Source: Filifactor villosus
GTDB taxonomy: Bacteria > Bacillota > Clostridia > Peptostreptococcales > Filifactoraceae
Reading direction: 5' to 3'
DNA: 32,356 nt
Assembly: GCF_042652965.1 (NCBI RefSeq)
Contig: NZ_JBHSHL010000038.1
Span: 1 to 32,356, forward strand
Position numbers and translations under genes: made by a program. Each line of letters starts with the position of its first letter. Position 1 is the first letter of the stretch. Below, one piece after another: positions 23,789-31,740 of this stretch. Below the pieces are notes generated by a model. The model was not told the origin of the DNA and made no database searches. It saw nothing but the letters and a program-made list of their open reading frames with translations.

Positions 23789-24993
23789 TAAAAGTAAGGG
23801 GACGAGTGTCCGAAGCCCTCATCTATACGGATGTCGTCGAAGATGAAGCAATTAAACAGATAGAACGTCTTTGTGACAGGGAGTTTACCCAAGGTTCAAG
23901 GATAAGGATAATGCCGGATGTTCATGTAGGAGCGGGTTGTACCATAGGATTCACAATGACGATACAAGATAAGGTTGTGCCCAACCTCGTCGGGGTGGAC
24001 ATCGGTTGCGGGATGGAGACGATAGAACTCTCGGATAAGCGCATTGAATTGCAAAAGCTTGACAAGTTGATCTACGAAAAGATCCCCTTCGGTACCGATA
24101 TCCGAAAAAAGGAGCATCCCTTGGTGGAAGAAGTCGCCTTGGACGAGCTCCGGTGCAAGGACAAGAGAGGGATAAACCTGCATAGGGCGAGGCTGTCCCT
24201 CGGGACTCTTGGAGGAGGAAACCACTTTATTGAAGTGGGCAGGGATGACGAAGGGAGGTTGTTTGTCACCATACATTCCGGTTCACGAAACATCGGGCTT
24301 CAGGTGGCCAACTATTACCAAGACCTTGCATACCGAAGGCTGAACAAAAATTCTCCCGAAGATGTCCGTGAACGGATCGAAGAACTCAAACGCGAGGGCA
24401 GACACAGGGACATTGAAGAAGAGCTTATAAGGATGAAGTCGAAGAGCAGGAGCGATATTCCGAAGGATCTCGCCTACTTGGAAGGCAAGGATATGGAAGA
24501 CTACCTTCACGATATGAAAATCATTCAGGAGTTTGCGCGTCAAAACAGAATGGCTATGATGGATGAACTGATCAGAGGGATGAAGTTCAAAGTGTGTGAC
24601 CGGTTTACGACCATTCACAACTATATCGACACCGAACACAAGATATTGCGAAAAGGAGCGGTATCGGCACAAAAGGGAGAAAGGATCCTCATTCCCATCA
24701 ACATGAGGGACGGCTCTCTTGTGTGTATAGGAAGGGGCAACGAGGAGTGGAATTTCTCGGCGCCGCACGGAGCAGGAAGGCTCAAATCACGCAAGCAGGC
24801 GAAGGAATCGTTTACGCTCAGCGAGTTCAAAAAGCAGATGGAGGGCATCTATACGACGAGTGTGAGCAAGGACACCCTCGATGAGTGTCCAATGGCCTAC
24901 AAGCCGATGGAGAGTATATTGGAGAACATCGAAGCTACGGCGGAGGTCGTCAAAAGGATTGTACCGATCTATAATTTTAAGGCACAGGAGTAG
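23785..24993 (+). CDS. rtcB: RtcB-family RNA ligase
   Basis: A 402-residue GTP- and metal-dependent ligase that joins 2',3'-cyclic phosphate (or 3'-phosphate) RNA ends to 5'-OH ends. Motifs in order: MPDVHVGAGCTIG, LVGVDIGCGM (metal-binding Asp/Cys), LGGGNHFIEVG, IHSGSRNIG, RKGAVSAQKGERILIPINMR, and FSAPHGAGRLKSR with the guanylylated histidine in HGAGR. Bacterial enzymes act in RNA repair after damage or toxin cleavage. This is the short bacterial RtcB type. It follows the zinc-ribbon gene with ATGA overlap and ends at a terminator near 25166. Confidence 0.95.
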   Translation: MIKVRGRVSEALIYTDVVEDEAIKQIERLCDREFTQGSRIRIMPDVHVGAGCTIGFTMTIQDKVVPNLVGVDIGCGMETIELSDKRIELQKLDKLIYEKIPFGTDIRKKEHPLVEEVALDELRCKDKRGINLHRARLSLGTLGGGNHFIEVGRDDEGRLFVTIHSGSRNIGLQVANYYQDLAYRRLNKNSPEDVRERIEELKREGRHRDIEEELIRMKSKSRSDIPKDLAYLEGKDMEDYLHDMKIIQEFARQNRMAMMDELIRGMKFKVCDRFTTIHNYIDTEHKILRKGAVSAQKGERILIPINMRDGSLVCIGRGNEEWNFSAPHGAGRLKSRKQAKESFTLSEFKKQMEGIYTTSVSKDTLDECPMAYKPMESILENIEATAEVVKRIVPIYNFKAQE

Positions 24994-25165
24994 GAAGATG
25001 ATTGGAGATTTTTCGAGTAGAAGAAAATGGAGGACGAGTCATTTTTTTACTTGTCTTCTTCTAAGTTCAAGCTTACGATCAAATGTTTGATAGAGTAAAG
25101 AAGAAAGGATAGTCGGACTATTCCGTTTGTCCTCCTCTGTATACAAGGTGGAGACAGATAGTGAA

Positions 25166-25198
25166 AAGAAGGTGTTTCCTTTGGAAGGCCTTCTTTTT
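25166..25198 (+). terminator. Terminator downstream of rtcB
   Basis: AAGAAGG-TGTTTCC-TTT-GGAAGGCCTTC followed by TTTTTAT: two stacked stems (GAAGG/CCTTC and TTCC/GGAA). Confidence 0.75.
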
Positions 25199-25331
25199 AT
25201 CTTCCGTCGATATCGGGATTGTATACAGATATCGGACGGGTTAAAGAAATAGAGCACTATTACATACTTCAAAAATGCAGAGCAAAACCGGTGTGATGCG
25301 AAAAATAAAGCTTGTGAAATCATCTGCTTTA

Positions 25332-25588
25332 TACTATTGTCCGTTTAAAATGTCAGCTAAACAGAATATATATTTATCGGAGATGTTTTGAATAATCGTC
25401 GAATTCAACCCTCACGACCGAATAATCTTAAAGAAACACCGCACAAAGGCAAAATTCCGATTTTTCTTCGATTTGATAAAACACAAAGGTTTGTCGTATC
25501 AATATTTTCGAGGATGTCATCCTTCGTACAGAAGTGAGGGTATGCTTATTTTTCGAATTGTGCGGTATCGTCTTAATAGATAATAGCA
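25332..25588 (-). repeat. R3 MITE-like element, copy c, split by R2
   Basis: The left part is 25332-25431 (TACTATTGTCCGTTTAAAAT ... GACCGAATAATCTTAA) and the right part 25577-25588 (TAGATAATAGCA). Removing the R2 insertion and one TTAA leaves a 112-bp R3 that aligns with the copy at 18277 in reverse orientation. Flanks are TTA and TAA. The gap 25000-25785 around it contains no gene; a further R3-like scrap (CATTTAAACAGTAGATAATAGTG) occurs at about 25680-25703. Confidence 0.75.
25432..25572 (+). repeat. R2 MITE-like element, copy b, nested in R3
   Basis: A 141-bp element from AGAAACACCGCACAAAGGC to TTCGAATTGTGCGGTATCGTC, with inverted ends ACCGCACAA / TTGTGCGGT. It is flanked by TTAA (25428-25431 and 25573-25576); the identity extends to TCTTAA on both sides. 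The interior includes CCGATTTTTCTTCGATTTG and the stretch GTGAGGGTATGCTTATTTTT, shared with the copy at 27660. Confidence 0.8.
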
Positions 25589-25785
25589 TAACAGGATTCT
25601 ATTCGGATCGTTGGAGGAGATAGAATACACCATCACCTAAAACAGTTTAAACTTTTATGTGTTCAAACTGCAATCCGTCCATTTAAACAGTAGATAATAG
25701 TGTAAAAATGGACTATAATAGAAATGAAGTTGAATGATCGTATGAAATGAGATTGAGCCAAAGAATTACAAATGGAGGAGTTGTG

Positions 25786-26259
25786 ATGGGATTACAGGTC
25801 TTGGAAATACCTAAGGAGAGGTTAGGGGATATCAGGGAAATGTGGGAGAAGAACAGAGAATTTCATTCCCGAACTTCCGAGTATTTCGGATATTGTTATG
25901 AAAATCTTGATTTTGACAGTCGGATGAGGGCTTTTTTAGAGATGAGAGAGGAAGATGTCAAAATCAGCGGAGGATATAATGAGGACGGCAAACTTGTGGG
26001 ATATGCGATGTCGGCCATAGAAGGAAGTAAGGGAGAACTTATAACCTTGTATATCGATGAGGAATATAGAAGGAGAAATCTTGCGACAATCCTCTGTAAT
26101 CTTCATATTCGCTGGTTCCGCGAGAAACGATGTAAGGAAATTGTTGTACATGTATTGAACAACAATAAGGGAGCGATTGAGTTCTATGGATTGATGGGTT
26201 TTCAAAGGGATATTTTGGAAATGAGGATTCCTTTGAAAGAGAGCTCTGAACAACTTTAA
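25786..26259 (+). CDS. GNAT-family N-acetyltransferase
   Basis: A 157-residue acetyltransferase: an N-terminal helix pair (RLGDIREMWEKNREFHSRTS), strand SGGYNEDGKLVGYAMSAIEG, motif A ELITLYIDEEYRRRNLATIL (acetyl-CoA pyrophosphate loop R-R-R-N-L-A), and motif B VHVLNNNKGAIEFYGLMGFQ. The substrate is unknown; small molecules or protein N termini are possible. GGAGGAG at 25774-25780 supports the ATG at 25786. A TATAAT at 25714-25719 may be the -10 box. It is a single gene flanked by repeats on both sides. Confidence 0.88.
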   Translation: MGLQVLEIPKERLGDIREMWEKNREFHSRTSEYFGYCYENLDFDSRMRAFLEMREEDVKISGGYNEDGKLVGYAMSAIEGSKGELITLYIDEEYRRRNLATILCNLHIRWFREKRCKEIVVHVLNNNKGAIEFYGLMGFQRDILEMRIPLKESSEQL

Positions 26260-26287
26260 CATATAAAGGTACAACAAGAGGGTTCAA

Positions 26288-26397
26288 TCCGATTCTCCAA
26301 TAGAAGTATGGTCATATCCGTTTTGTAATCACAAACCTTTGTTTCCTCTCTCACGGAGTACAAAGCGGTGTTATTCATACTTCAAATGACGAATAGT
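26288..26397 (-). repeat. R1 MITE-like element, diverged copy h (inverted)
   Basis: CCGATTCTCCAATAGAAGTATGG with TCATATCCGTTTT on the left and ATTCATACTTCAAATGACG with AATAG on the right. The left end is a good R1 terminus; the right half has drifted. It is right after the GNAT gene. Confidence 0.55.
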
Positions 26398-26424
26398 TAG
26401 AGTTCGTGATGTAAGAGTTTTTTA

Positions 26425-26566
26425 GGGCAATACCGCACAAATGTAAAATTTTGATTTTCTTATGGATTTGCAAAAAATAGAATTTTGTTAAATCAACGCT
26501 TTGAAGAAATTCAGCATCCCTTTAAAAGTGATGTTACGATGATTTTTTGAATTAGGTGGTGTTTCC
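26425..26566 (+). repeat. R2 MITE-like element, copy c
   Basis: It starts GGGCAATACCGCACAAATG and ends TTGAATTAGGTGGTGTTTCC, flanked by TTTA on the left and TTAA on the right. Length is 142 bp. The interior has diverged from copies b and d but keeps AAAATTTTGATTTTCTT and AAAATAGAATTTTGTT at matching places. It lies 36 bases before the channel gene's ATG, so it may carry or disturb that gene's leader. Confidence 0.55.
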
Positions 26567-26602
26567 TTAATAAAGTAGGTTTGGAATAAAGGAGGAGGAA
26601 GA

Positions 26603-27367
26603 ATGTTTGCGGAGCTTTTGGAAGAGGTAACGGCGGTTGCCGAGAAGAAGTACGCTTTTTTTGAACGGCATCGGGGAGGCTACCTGGTCTCTTCCATGTG
26701 GGCGGGAGCTGCGATCGGTCTGGGGATGATCCTGATCTCGGTCGTGGGCGCCTATGGAGAAAAGTACGAGTATGCGATGACGAAGGTGATGATGGGGATC
26801 TCCTTCAGTATGGCCCTCAGTATCGTCCTGATGATGGGAGTCGACCTTTTTACCGGCAACAACCTGTTGATGACGGTGGCGGGTTTGCAGGGAAGGCTTG
26901 GATGGGGGCATGTCGGCACTCTGTGGATATTCAACTATACAGGCAATTTTTTGGGTGCGGCGGTACTCGCCCTCCTCTATGCCAATACGGGAGTAGGGGG
27001 AGGTCTCGTTGGAGAGTACATTGTAAAGCTCGCCGAGTTAAAGACGTCGCCTTCTTTTGTCGAACTGTTTATGAAGGGGATCTTGTGCAACGTTCTCGTG
27101 TGCATGGCGGTATTGATCGCCATCAAACTCAAGAGCGAATCGGGAAAGCTGATTATGATTTTTTGGTGTATTTATGCCTTTATCATCTGCGGTTTTGAGC
27201 ACAGTGTTGCGAATATGACCTTGTTTTCGCTTACGCGGCTGTTGGATCACGGTCAAACGGTCTCGATGGCAATGATGGTACACAATCTTATACCGGTAAC
27301 TATAGGAAATATCATGGGAGGAGGCTTTCTGTTGGGAGGCTCTCTGTATTACATGGGCAAGAAATAG
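26603..27367 (+). CDS. FocA/NirC-family formate-nitrite channel
   Basis: A 254-residue integral membrane protein of the formate-nitrite transporter family, a pentameric anion channel with six helices per subunit. Motifs: VDLFTGNNLLMT (the omega-loop/slit region), FMKGILCNVLVCMAV, CGFEHSVANM with the central histidine, and VTIGNIMGGG. Conserved His and Thr residues suggest transport of a small monovalent anion such as formate, nitrite or hydrosulfide; which one cannot be told. GGAGGAGG lies just before the ATG. It is a single gene, closed by a terminator that overlaps the stop. Confidence 0.92.
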   Translation: MFAELLEEVTAVAEKKYAFFERHRGGYLVSSMWAGAAIGLGMILISVVGAYGEKYEYAMTKVMMGISFSMALSIVLMMGVDLFTGNNLLMTVAGLQGRLGWGHVGTLWIFNYTGNFLGAAVLALLYANTGVGGGLVGEYIVKLAELKTSPSFVELFMKGILCNVLVCMAVLIAIKLKSESGKLIMIFWCIYAFIICGFEHSVANMTLFSLTRLLDHGQTVSMAMMVHNLIPVTIGNIMGGGFLLGGSLYYMGKK

Positions 27368-27389
27368 GGGGAGGACTCCCTCTTTTTTT
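27367..27389 (+). terminator. Terminator of the FocA/NirC-type gene
   Basis: GGGGGAG-GA-CTCCCTC stem followed by seven T, starting at the stop codon. Confidence 0.85.
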
Positions 27390-27534
27390 GCGGGTGTTTT
27401 TGAGGAATATATCGTACAAAGCTACGCTTTCTGTTATCCTTCAGAGCGTCGCGAATTTGCAAAATGAATGTTTTCAAAACTTGGTTTTTCGTATCGAGTA
27501 GATCTCAATCTGTTTTCGGGACAATATCATATAG

Positions 27535-27634
27535 TACTATTCTTCTTTTGAGTTGTGGATACAAACAATCTGTGACCATAGAAGATAGACCGATTTTTTG
27601 TAGGTTGAATCCATGCTTCTGTTGGAGAATAGTA
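27535..27634 (+). repeat. R1 MITE-like element, copy i
   Basis: A 100-bp R1 copy from TACTATTCTTCTTTTGAGTT to GTTGGAGAATAGTA, missing about 12 bases of the usual AAAACAGATATATCC segment. Flanks are TAG and TAA. It lies in the 690-base gene-free stretch (27368-28058) before guaB. A possible very diverged R2 (TATATCGTACAAAG at 27406) lies just upstream. Confidence 0.85.
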
Positions 27635-27659
27635 TAATTTGCAAAAGCAGAAGGAGTCA

Positions 27660-27801
27660 AGGGGAACACTGCACAAAGTCAAACTCCTGATTTTTTTCTG
27701 AGTTTATAAAATACAAAGAGTTATCTCATCGATGCGTTTAAGAATTTCATCCTTCGCACAAAAGTGAGGGTATGCTTATTTTTCGAATTATGTGTTATCT
27801 C
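27660..27801 (+). repeat. R2 MITE-like element, copy d
   Basis: It starts AGGGGAACACTGCACAAAGTC and ends TTCGAATTATGTGTTATCTCC. It shares GTGAGGGTATGCTTATTTTT and TTCATCCTTCGCACA with copy b. The ends are less complementary (GCACAAA / TATGTGT), so it is probably older than copy b. Confidence 0.7.
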
Positions 27802-27900
27802 CTGAGGGGAAACAGAACAGCTGTAAGAGCGGATCCGTTTTGATCCTTGGAGGGGATATAACTTTTCCATTCAGGCAGATGAAAAACAGGTTTGCTCTTC

Positions 27901-27929
27901 TTTACAGCTTTAGGTAAACGTTGTATAAT
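27901..27929 (+). promoter_or_regulatory. Strong promoter of guaB-guaA
   Basis: TTTACA (27901-27906), a 17-base spacer and a perfect TATAAT (27924-27929). The ~120-base leader contains a hairpin AAGCGA / TCGCTT at about 27970-27990 without a T tail. I see no purine-riboswitch core. Confidence 0.8.
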
Positions 27930-28058
27930 AAAATTTAACCATAAATTTGGGAATATGTATTTTATTCTGTAAGCGAAGCGGTTTTTCGCTTGAAAGAACG
28001 GGTGGGAAGAGTGCACAATTGCAGTCTTTGAGAGGGAAAAAACATTAAGGAGGAAATC

Positions 28059-29522
28059 ATGGCGAGAATTTTAAAAGAAGCATTAACCTTTGATGACGTA
28101 CTGTTGGTACCGCAAGAATCAAATGTATTACCGAAGGAAGTAGACACTTCAACCTATCTTACCAAGCAAATCAAGCTTAATATTCCGATCATGAGCGCGG
28201 GGATGGATACCGTTACCGAGCATGAGATGGCCATTGCCATAGCACGAGAAGGCGGGATCGGGATTATTCACAAAAACATGTCCATTGAAGAGCAGGCACT
28301 TGAAGTTGACAAGGTAAAGCGTTCCGAACACGGTGTCATCATAGATCCGTTCTACCTGACCAAAGACAAGACCCTTAGGGAAGCGGACGATCTGATGGCT
28401 CGCTATCGCATTTCCGGAGTTCCGATTGTAGATGAAAACAAGAAATTGATCGGAATTCTCACAAACAGAGACATTCGTTTTGAACAAGATTTCAGCAAAA
28501 AAATAGAAGAGGCGATGACGTCCGAAAACTTGATTACGGCTCAGGAAGGGGTCAAGCTGGATGAAGCGCAGGAGATTTTGAGAAAACACAAGATTGAAAA
28601 ACTCCCGATCATCGACAAAAATAACACCTTAAAGGGACTGATCACCATCAAGGACATCGAGAAGAAGATCAAGTTTCCCAATTCGGCAACGGACAAAAAC
28701 GGCAGACTTCTCTGCGGCGCCGCTGTCGGAGTGACCGTGGATATGATGGAGAGGGTGACCGCCTTGGTGGAGTCGCAGGTCGACGTTGTGGTCGTCGATA
28801 CGGCTCACGGACATTCTGCGGGCGTGATCGGTGCGATCAAGGAGATCAAGGCGAAGTATCCTCAGCTGCAGGTGATCGCCGGCAACGTTGCTACGGCGGA
28901 GGCGACAAAGGCTTTGATCGAAGCGGGAGCGGATTGCATCAAGGTAGGGATAGGGCCGGGATCCATCTGTACGACGCGTGTGGTCGCTGGGGTCGGAGTT
29001 CCTCAGATCAGCGCGATCATGGACTGCTATGAAGAAGCGCGCAAGCACGAAGTGCCCATTATTGCGGACGGAGGAGTCAAGTATTCGGGCGATCTCGTCA
29101 AAGCGCTTGCTGCCGGAGGTTCGGTGGTTATGATGGGTTCGCTCTTGGCAGGGACCAAGGAGTCTCCGGGAGAGACCATTCTCTATCGAGGACGTTCGTT
29201 CAAGGCTTATCGCGGTATGGGTTCGATGGCGGCTATGGAGAAGGGTTCGAAGGACAGGTACTTCCAGGAAGATTCCAAGAAACTTGTGCCGGAAGGCGTG
29301 GAAGGGATGGTTCCCTACAAGGGAGTCGCATCGGATCTGATCTTCCAAATGGTCGGAGGTTTGAAGGCGGGCATGGGTTATTGCGGCACCAGGACGATCC
29401 GCGAGTTGAGCGAAAACTCCGTTATGGTCCGTATTACCGCAGCGGGACTTCGTGAGAGCCATCCACATGATATTACCGTAACCAAGGAAGCGCCGAATTA
29501 CAGTGCAGGAGTGGAGGACTAA
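28059..29522 (+). CDS. guaB: IMP dehydrogenase
   Basis: A 487-residue enzyme that oxidises IMP to XMP with NAD+, the committed step to GMP. The TIM barrel starts at LTFDDVLLVPQES and is interrupted by two CBS domains (about residues 95-205, with DRDI-like GILTNRDIRF and KGLITIKDIEKKI). Then come the NAD-site VVVDTAHGHS, the catalytic loop GIGPGSICTTRVVAGVGVPQ with its cysteine, the GGVKYSGDLVKALAAGG phosphate site, and the mobile flap YRGMGSMAAM. AAGGAGG precedes the ATG. guaA follows after one base. Confidence 0.97.
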   Translation: MARILKEALTFDDVLLVPQESNVLPKEVDTSTYLTKQIKLNIPIMSAGMDTVTEHEMAIAIAREGGIGIIHKNMSIEEQALEVDKVKRSEHGVIIDPFYLTKDKTLREADDLMARYRISGVPIVDENKKLIGILTNRDIRFEQDFSKKIEEAMTSENLITAQEGVKLDEAQEILRKHKIEKLPIIDKNNTLKGLITIKDIEKKIKFPNSATDKNGRLLCGAAVGVTVDMMERVTALVESQVDVVVVDTAHGHSAGVIGAIKEIKAKYPQLQVIAGNVATAEATKALIEAGADCIKVGIGPGSICTTRVVAGVGVPQISAIMDCYEEARKHEVPIIADGGVKYSGDLVKALAAGGSVVMMGSLLAGTKESPGETILYRGRSFKAYRGMGSMAAMEKGSKDRYFQEDSKKLVPEGVEGMVPYKGVASDLIFQMVGGLKAGMGYCGTRTIRELSENSVMVRITAAGLRESHPHDITVTKEAPNYSAGVED

Positions 29523-29523
29523 G

Positions 29524-31053
29524 ATGAAAGAGATGATCATTGTTGTCGATTTCGGCGGTCAGTACAACCAGTTGATCGCAAGGCGAGTGAGGGAATGTAA
29601 CGTCTATTGTGAAGTCTATCCTTACAAGAAGGCTCTGGCAAAGATCAAGGAGTTGCAGCCGATAGGTGTGATCTTTACAGGAGGCCCCAACAGCGTATAT
29701 GAGGAAAAGGCCCCTAAGATTGAGGCGGAGCTGTTTGAACTGGGGATTCCCGTACTCGGACTCTGCTACGGGATGCAGTTGATGGCACAGATGCTTGGAG
29801 GCAAGGTATCGAAGGCGGATTCCAAGGAGTTCGGAAAGACCGTTACCGAGCTTGATACGACATCCCTTTTGTTTAAGGGGCTTGAAGAGGAAACGCTCAC
29901 TTGGATGAGCCATGTCGACTATGTACAGGAACTGCCGAAGGGTTTTAAAATCATTGCAAAGACGGAGAATTGTCCGATCGCAGCGATGGAGGACAAGGAG
30001 AAGAAGTTCTATGCGATGCAGTATCATCCGGAGGTCCTCCACAGTGAGAAGGGGACCGATATGATCCGAAACTTCCTCTACGAGGTCTGCAAGGCAGAGG
30101 GAAGCTGGACGATGAAAAACTATGCCAAGCAGGCGATCGAGTCGATACGTGCTCAGGTCGGTGACGGAAAGGTTGTATTGGCTTTGTCGGGAGGGGTCGA
30201 TTCTTCGGTGGTTGCAGCTTTGATCTCCAAGGCGATCGGCAGTCAGTTGACCTGTATCTTCGTCGATCACGGTCTTATGCGTAAGAACGAAGGAGACGAG
30301 GTGGAAGCGGCGTTTAAGGATTCGGGGATGCATTTCATCCGTGTCGATGCCGAGAAACGTTTCCTGGACAGGCTTGCAGGAGTGAGCGATCCGGAAACCA
30401 AGAGAAAAATCATCGGCGAGGAATTCATCCGTGTGTTTGAAGAAGAAGGACGAAAGATCGGCTCTGTGGATTTTCTGGCACAAGGAACCATCTATCCCGA
30501 TGTAATCGAGAGCGGAGAAGGAGATGCCGCCGTGATCAAGAGCCATCACAACGTAGGGGGACTTCCTGCGGTCGTTGACTTCAAAGGCCTGATCGAGCCG
30601 CTGCGTGCCCTCTTCAAGGATGAGGTGCGTCAGTTGGGGCTGGAAGTAGGTCTGGCGGAGTATCTCGTGTGGAGACAGCCCTTCCCGGGACCGGGACTTG
30701 CGATTCGTGTCATGGGCGAAATCACTAAGGAGAAGCTCGATATCCTAAGAGAAGCGGATTATATCTTCCGAGAAGAAATTGCAAAGGCAGGGCTTGATCG
30801 AAGTATCAACCAGTATTTTGCCGTACTGACGACCACCAAAACCGTTGGTGTCATGGGAGACTTCAGGACCTATGACTACACCCTTGCTCTCAGAGGAGTT
30901 ACCACCACCGACTTTATGACAGCGGATTGGGCGAGGATCCCGTATGAAGTCCTCGACAAAGTATCGAGCAGAATCGTCAATGAAGTCGACCATATCAACC
31001 GCATCGTGTACGATATCACAAGCAAACCGCCGAGTACCATCGAGTGGGAGTAG
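29524..31053 (+). CDS. guaA: GMP synthase (glutamine-hydrolysing)
   Basis: A 509-residue enzyme turning XMP into GMP. The N-terminal glutamine amidotransferase has the nucleophile in PVLGLCYGMQLMA, a histidine/glutamate pair in MQYHPEVLHSEKG, and VDFGGQYNQLIARRVREC at the start. The ATP pyrophosphatase domain has the P-loop LALSGGVDSSV, FVDHGLMRKNEG and AQGTIYPDVIESG. The C-terminal dimerisation domain ends KPPSTIEWE, the normal terminus. The ATG at 29524 is one base after the guaB stop, with GGAG/GGAGG inside the end of guaB as ribosome-binding site, so the pair is one translational unit. Confidence 0.97.
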   Translation: MKEMIIVVDFGGQYNQLIARRVRECNVYCEVYPYKKALAKIKELQPIGVIFTGGPNSVYEEKAPKIEAELFELGIPVLGLCYGMQLMAQMLGGKVSKADSKEFGKTVTELDTTSLLFKGLEEETLTWMSHVDYVQELPKGFKIIAKTENCPIAAMEDKEKKFYAMQYHPEVLHSEKGTDMIRNFLYEVCKAEGSWTMKNYAKQAIESIRAQVGDGKVVLALSGGVDSSVVAALISKAIGSQLTCIFVDHGLMRKNEGDEVEAAFKDSGMHFIRVDAEKRFLDRLAGVSDPETKRKIIGEEFIRVFEEEGRKIGSVDFLAQGTIYPDVIESGEGDAAVIKSHHNVGGLPAVVDFKGLIEPLRALFKDEVRQLGLEVGLAEYLVWRQPFPGPGLAIRVMGEITKEKLDILREADYIFREEIAKAGLDRSINQYFAVLTTTKTVGVMGDFRTYDYTLALRGVTTTDFMTADWARIPYEVLDKVSSRIVNEVDHINRIVYDITSKPPSTIEWE

Positions 31054-31144
31054 CCTAAGCACTAATTGAAACCATTGGTAATACTTACTATTCTAAGGTT
31101 TCAAGTGGTTAGCTGAAGTATTTTTGAAGTACTTTTTTATAAGA

Positions 31145-31213
31145 AAAAAGTGGTAAGCCACTTTTAAGAGCAAATAATTAAGCCAACAGAGTATAAATTC
31201 TGCTGGCTTTTTT
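31145..31213 (+). terminator. Tandem terminators after guaA
   Basis: First hairpin AAAAGTGG / CCACTTTT (31145-31165). Second hairpin AGCCAACAGA / TCTGCTGGCT followed by six T (31181-31213). The second is the stronger. Accessory DNA begins about here. Confidence 0.8.
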
Positions 31214-31275
31214 CTATCTACGTAAATGGTTTAAGGAAGTAAAATTTACCATGTTAAGAAATTCATTACTTATAC

Positions 31276-31383
31276 TACTATTCTTTTGAATAGTGGATAT
31301 AAGCAATCTGTGACCCATAAAAGACAACATAGTTTTTCGTCATTGAAAAACAGATATATCCATACTTCTATTGAAGAATAGTA
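31276..31383 (+). repeat. R1 MITE-like element, copy j
   Basis: A 108-bp R1 copy from TACTATTCTTTTGAATAGTG to CTTCTATTGAAGAATAGTA; the interior keeps CAATCTGTGACCCATAAAAG and AAAAACAGATATATCC. Its right end overlaps the 3' end of a Fic/DOC fragment on the other strand and supplies that frame's stop codon. Confidence 0.88.
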
Positions 31384-31703
31384 TTAATCATGATTTCTTT
31401 TTCCTGGGGTTTTGATTCCGCTATAAGAAGCGTTAGGGCAACTAAGGTGCTGTCCGACAGTATTTTCTTGTTGTTGTTATAGAGAATTCGGTTCATATCC
31501 AAGAAATATAAAAATGTTGTAGCTGCAATTCTTTTGCATCCATCTACAAAAGGATGATCTTTGATGATAAAGTAAAGAAGGTTTGCTGTTTTTTCTTCTT
31601 TTGTGAAGTGGGTGATAGAGATTTTTTGTTGTTTGTGGACCGTTTTTAGATTAGCATATACACCTATTTTATAAAAGCAATTTCGGGTTGTGTTTTCGTT
31701 ATT
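31368..31703 (-). pseudogene. Fic/DOC-family protein, C-terminal fragment
   Basis: On the minus strand the frame reads HFTKEEKTANLLYFIIKDHP, then FVDGCKRIAATTFLYFLDMN, ending STLVALTLLIAESKPQEKEI and a few more residues. This is the Fic/DOC domain with the catalytic motif HPFxDGxKR, of the type usually fused behind a RhuM-like domain. Here the usual Asn of DGNKR is Cys. There is no start codon; the frame is closed upstream by a stop at 31704-31706, so the N-terminal half is missing. The last residues (INTILQ-stop) are encoded by the inserted R1 end. It is not expected to make active AMP-transferase. Confidence 0.75.
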
Positions 31704-31740
31704 TTATGTGGTATAATTAAAATAATTTTGGAGGTGCTTT

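Noticed and set aside
27930..28058. Purine riboswitch in the guaB leader
   Set aside because: None of the conserved junction bases or paired loops of the guanine aptamer could be found; only a plain hairpin is present.
29473..30549. 358-codon minus-strand frame in guaA
   Set aside because: It is antisense to guaA, whose own frame has every catalytic motif; there is no start signal.
6667..31383. CRISPR array, because of many similar ~110-bp repeats
   Set aside because: Copies are far apart, differ in orientation, are longer than CRISPR repeats, have inverted ends with target duplications, and no cas genes are present.
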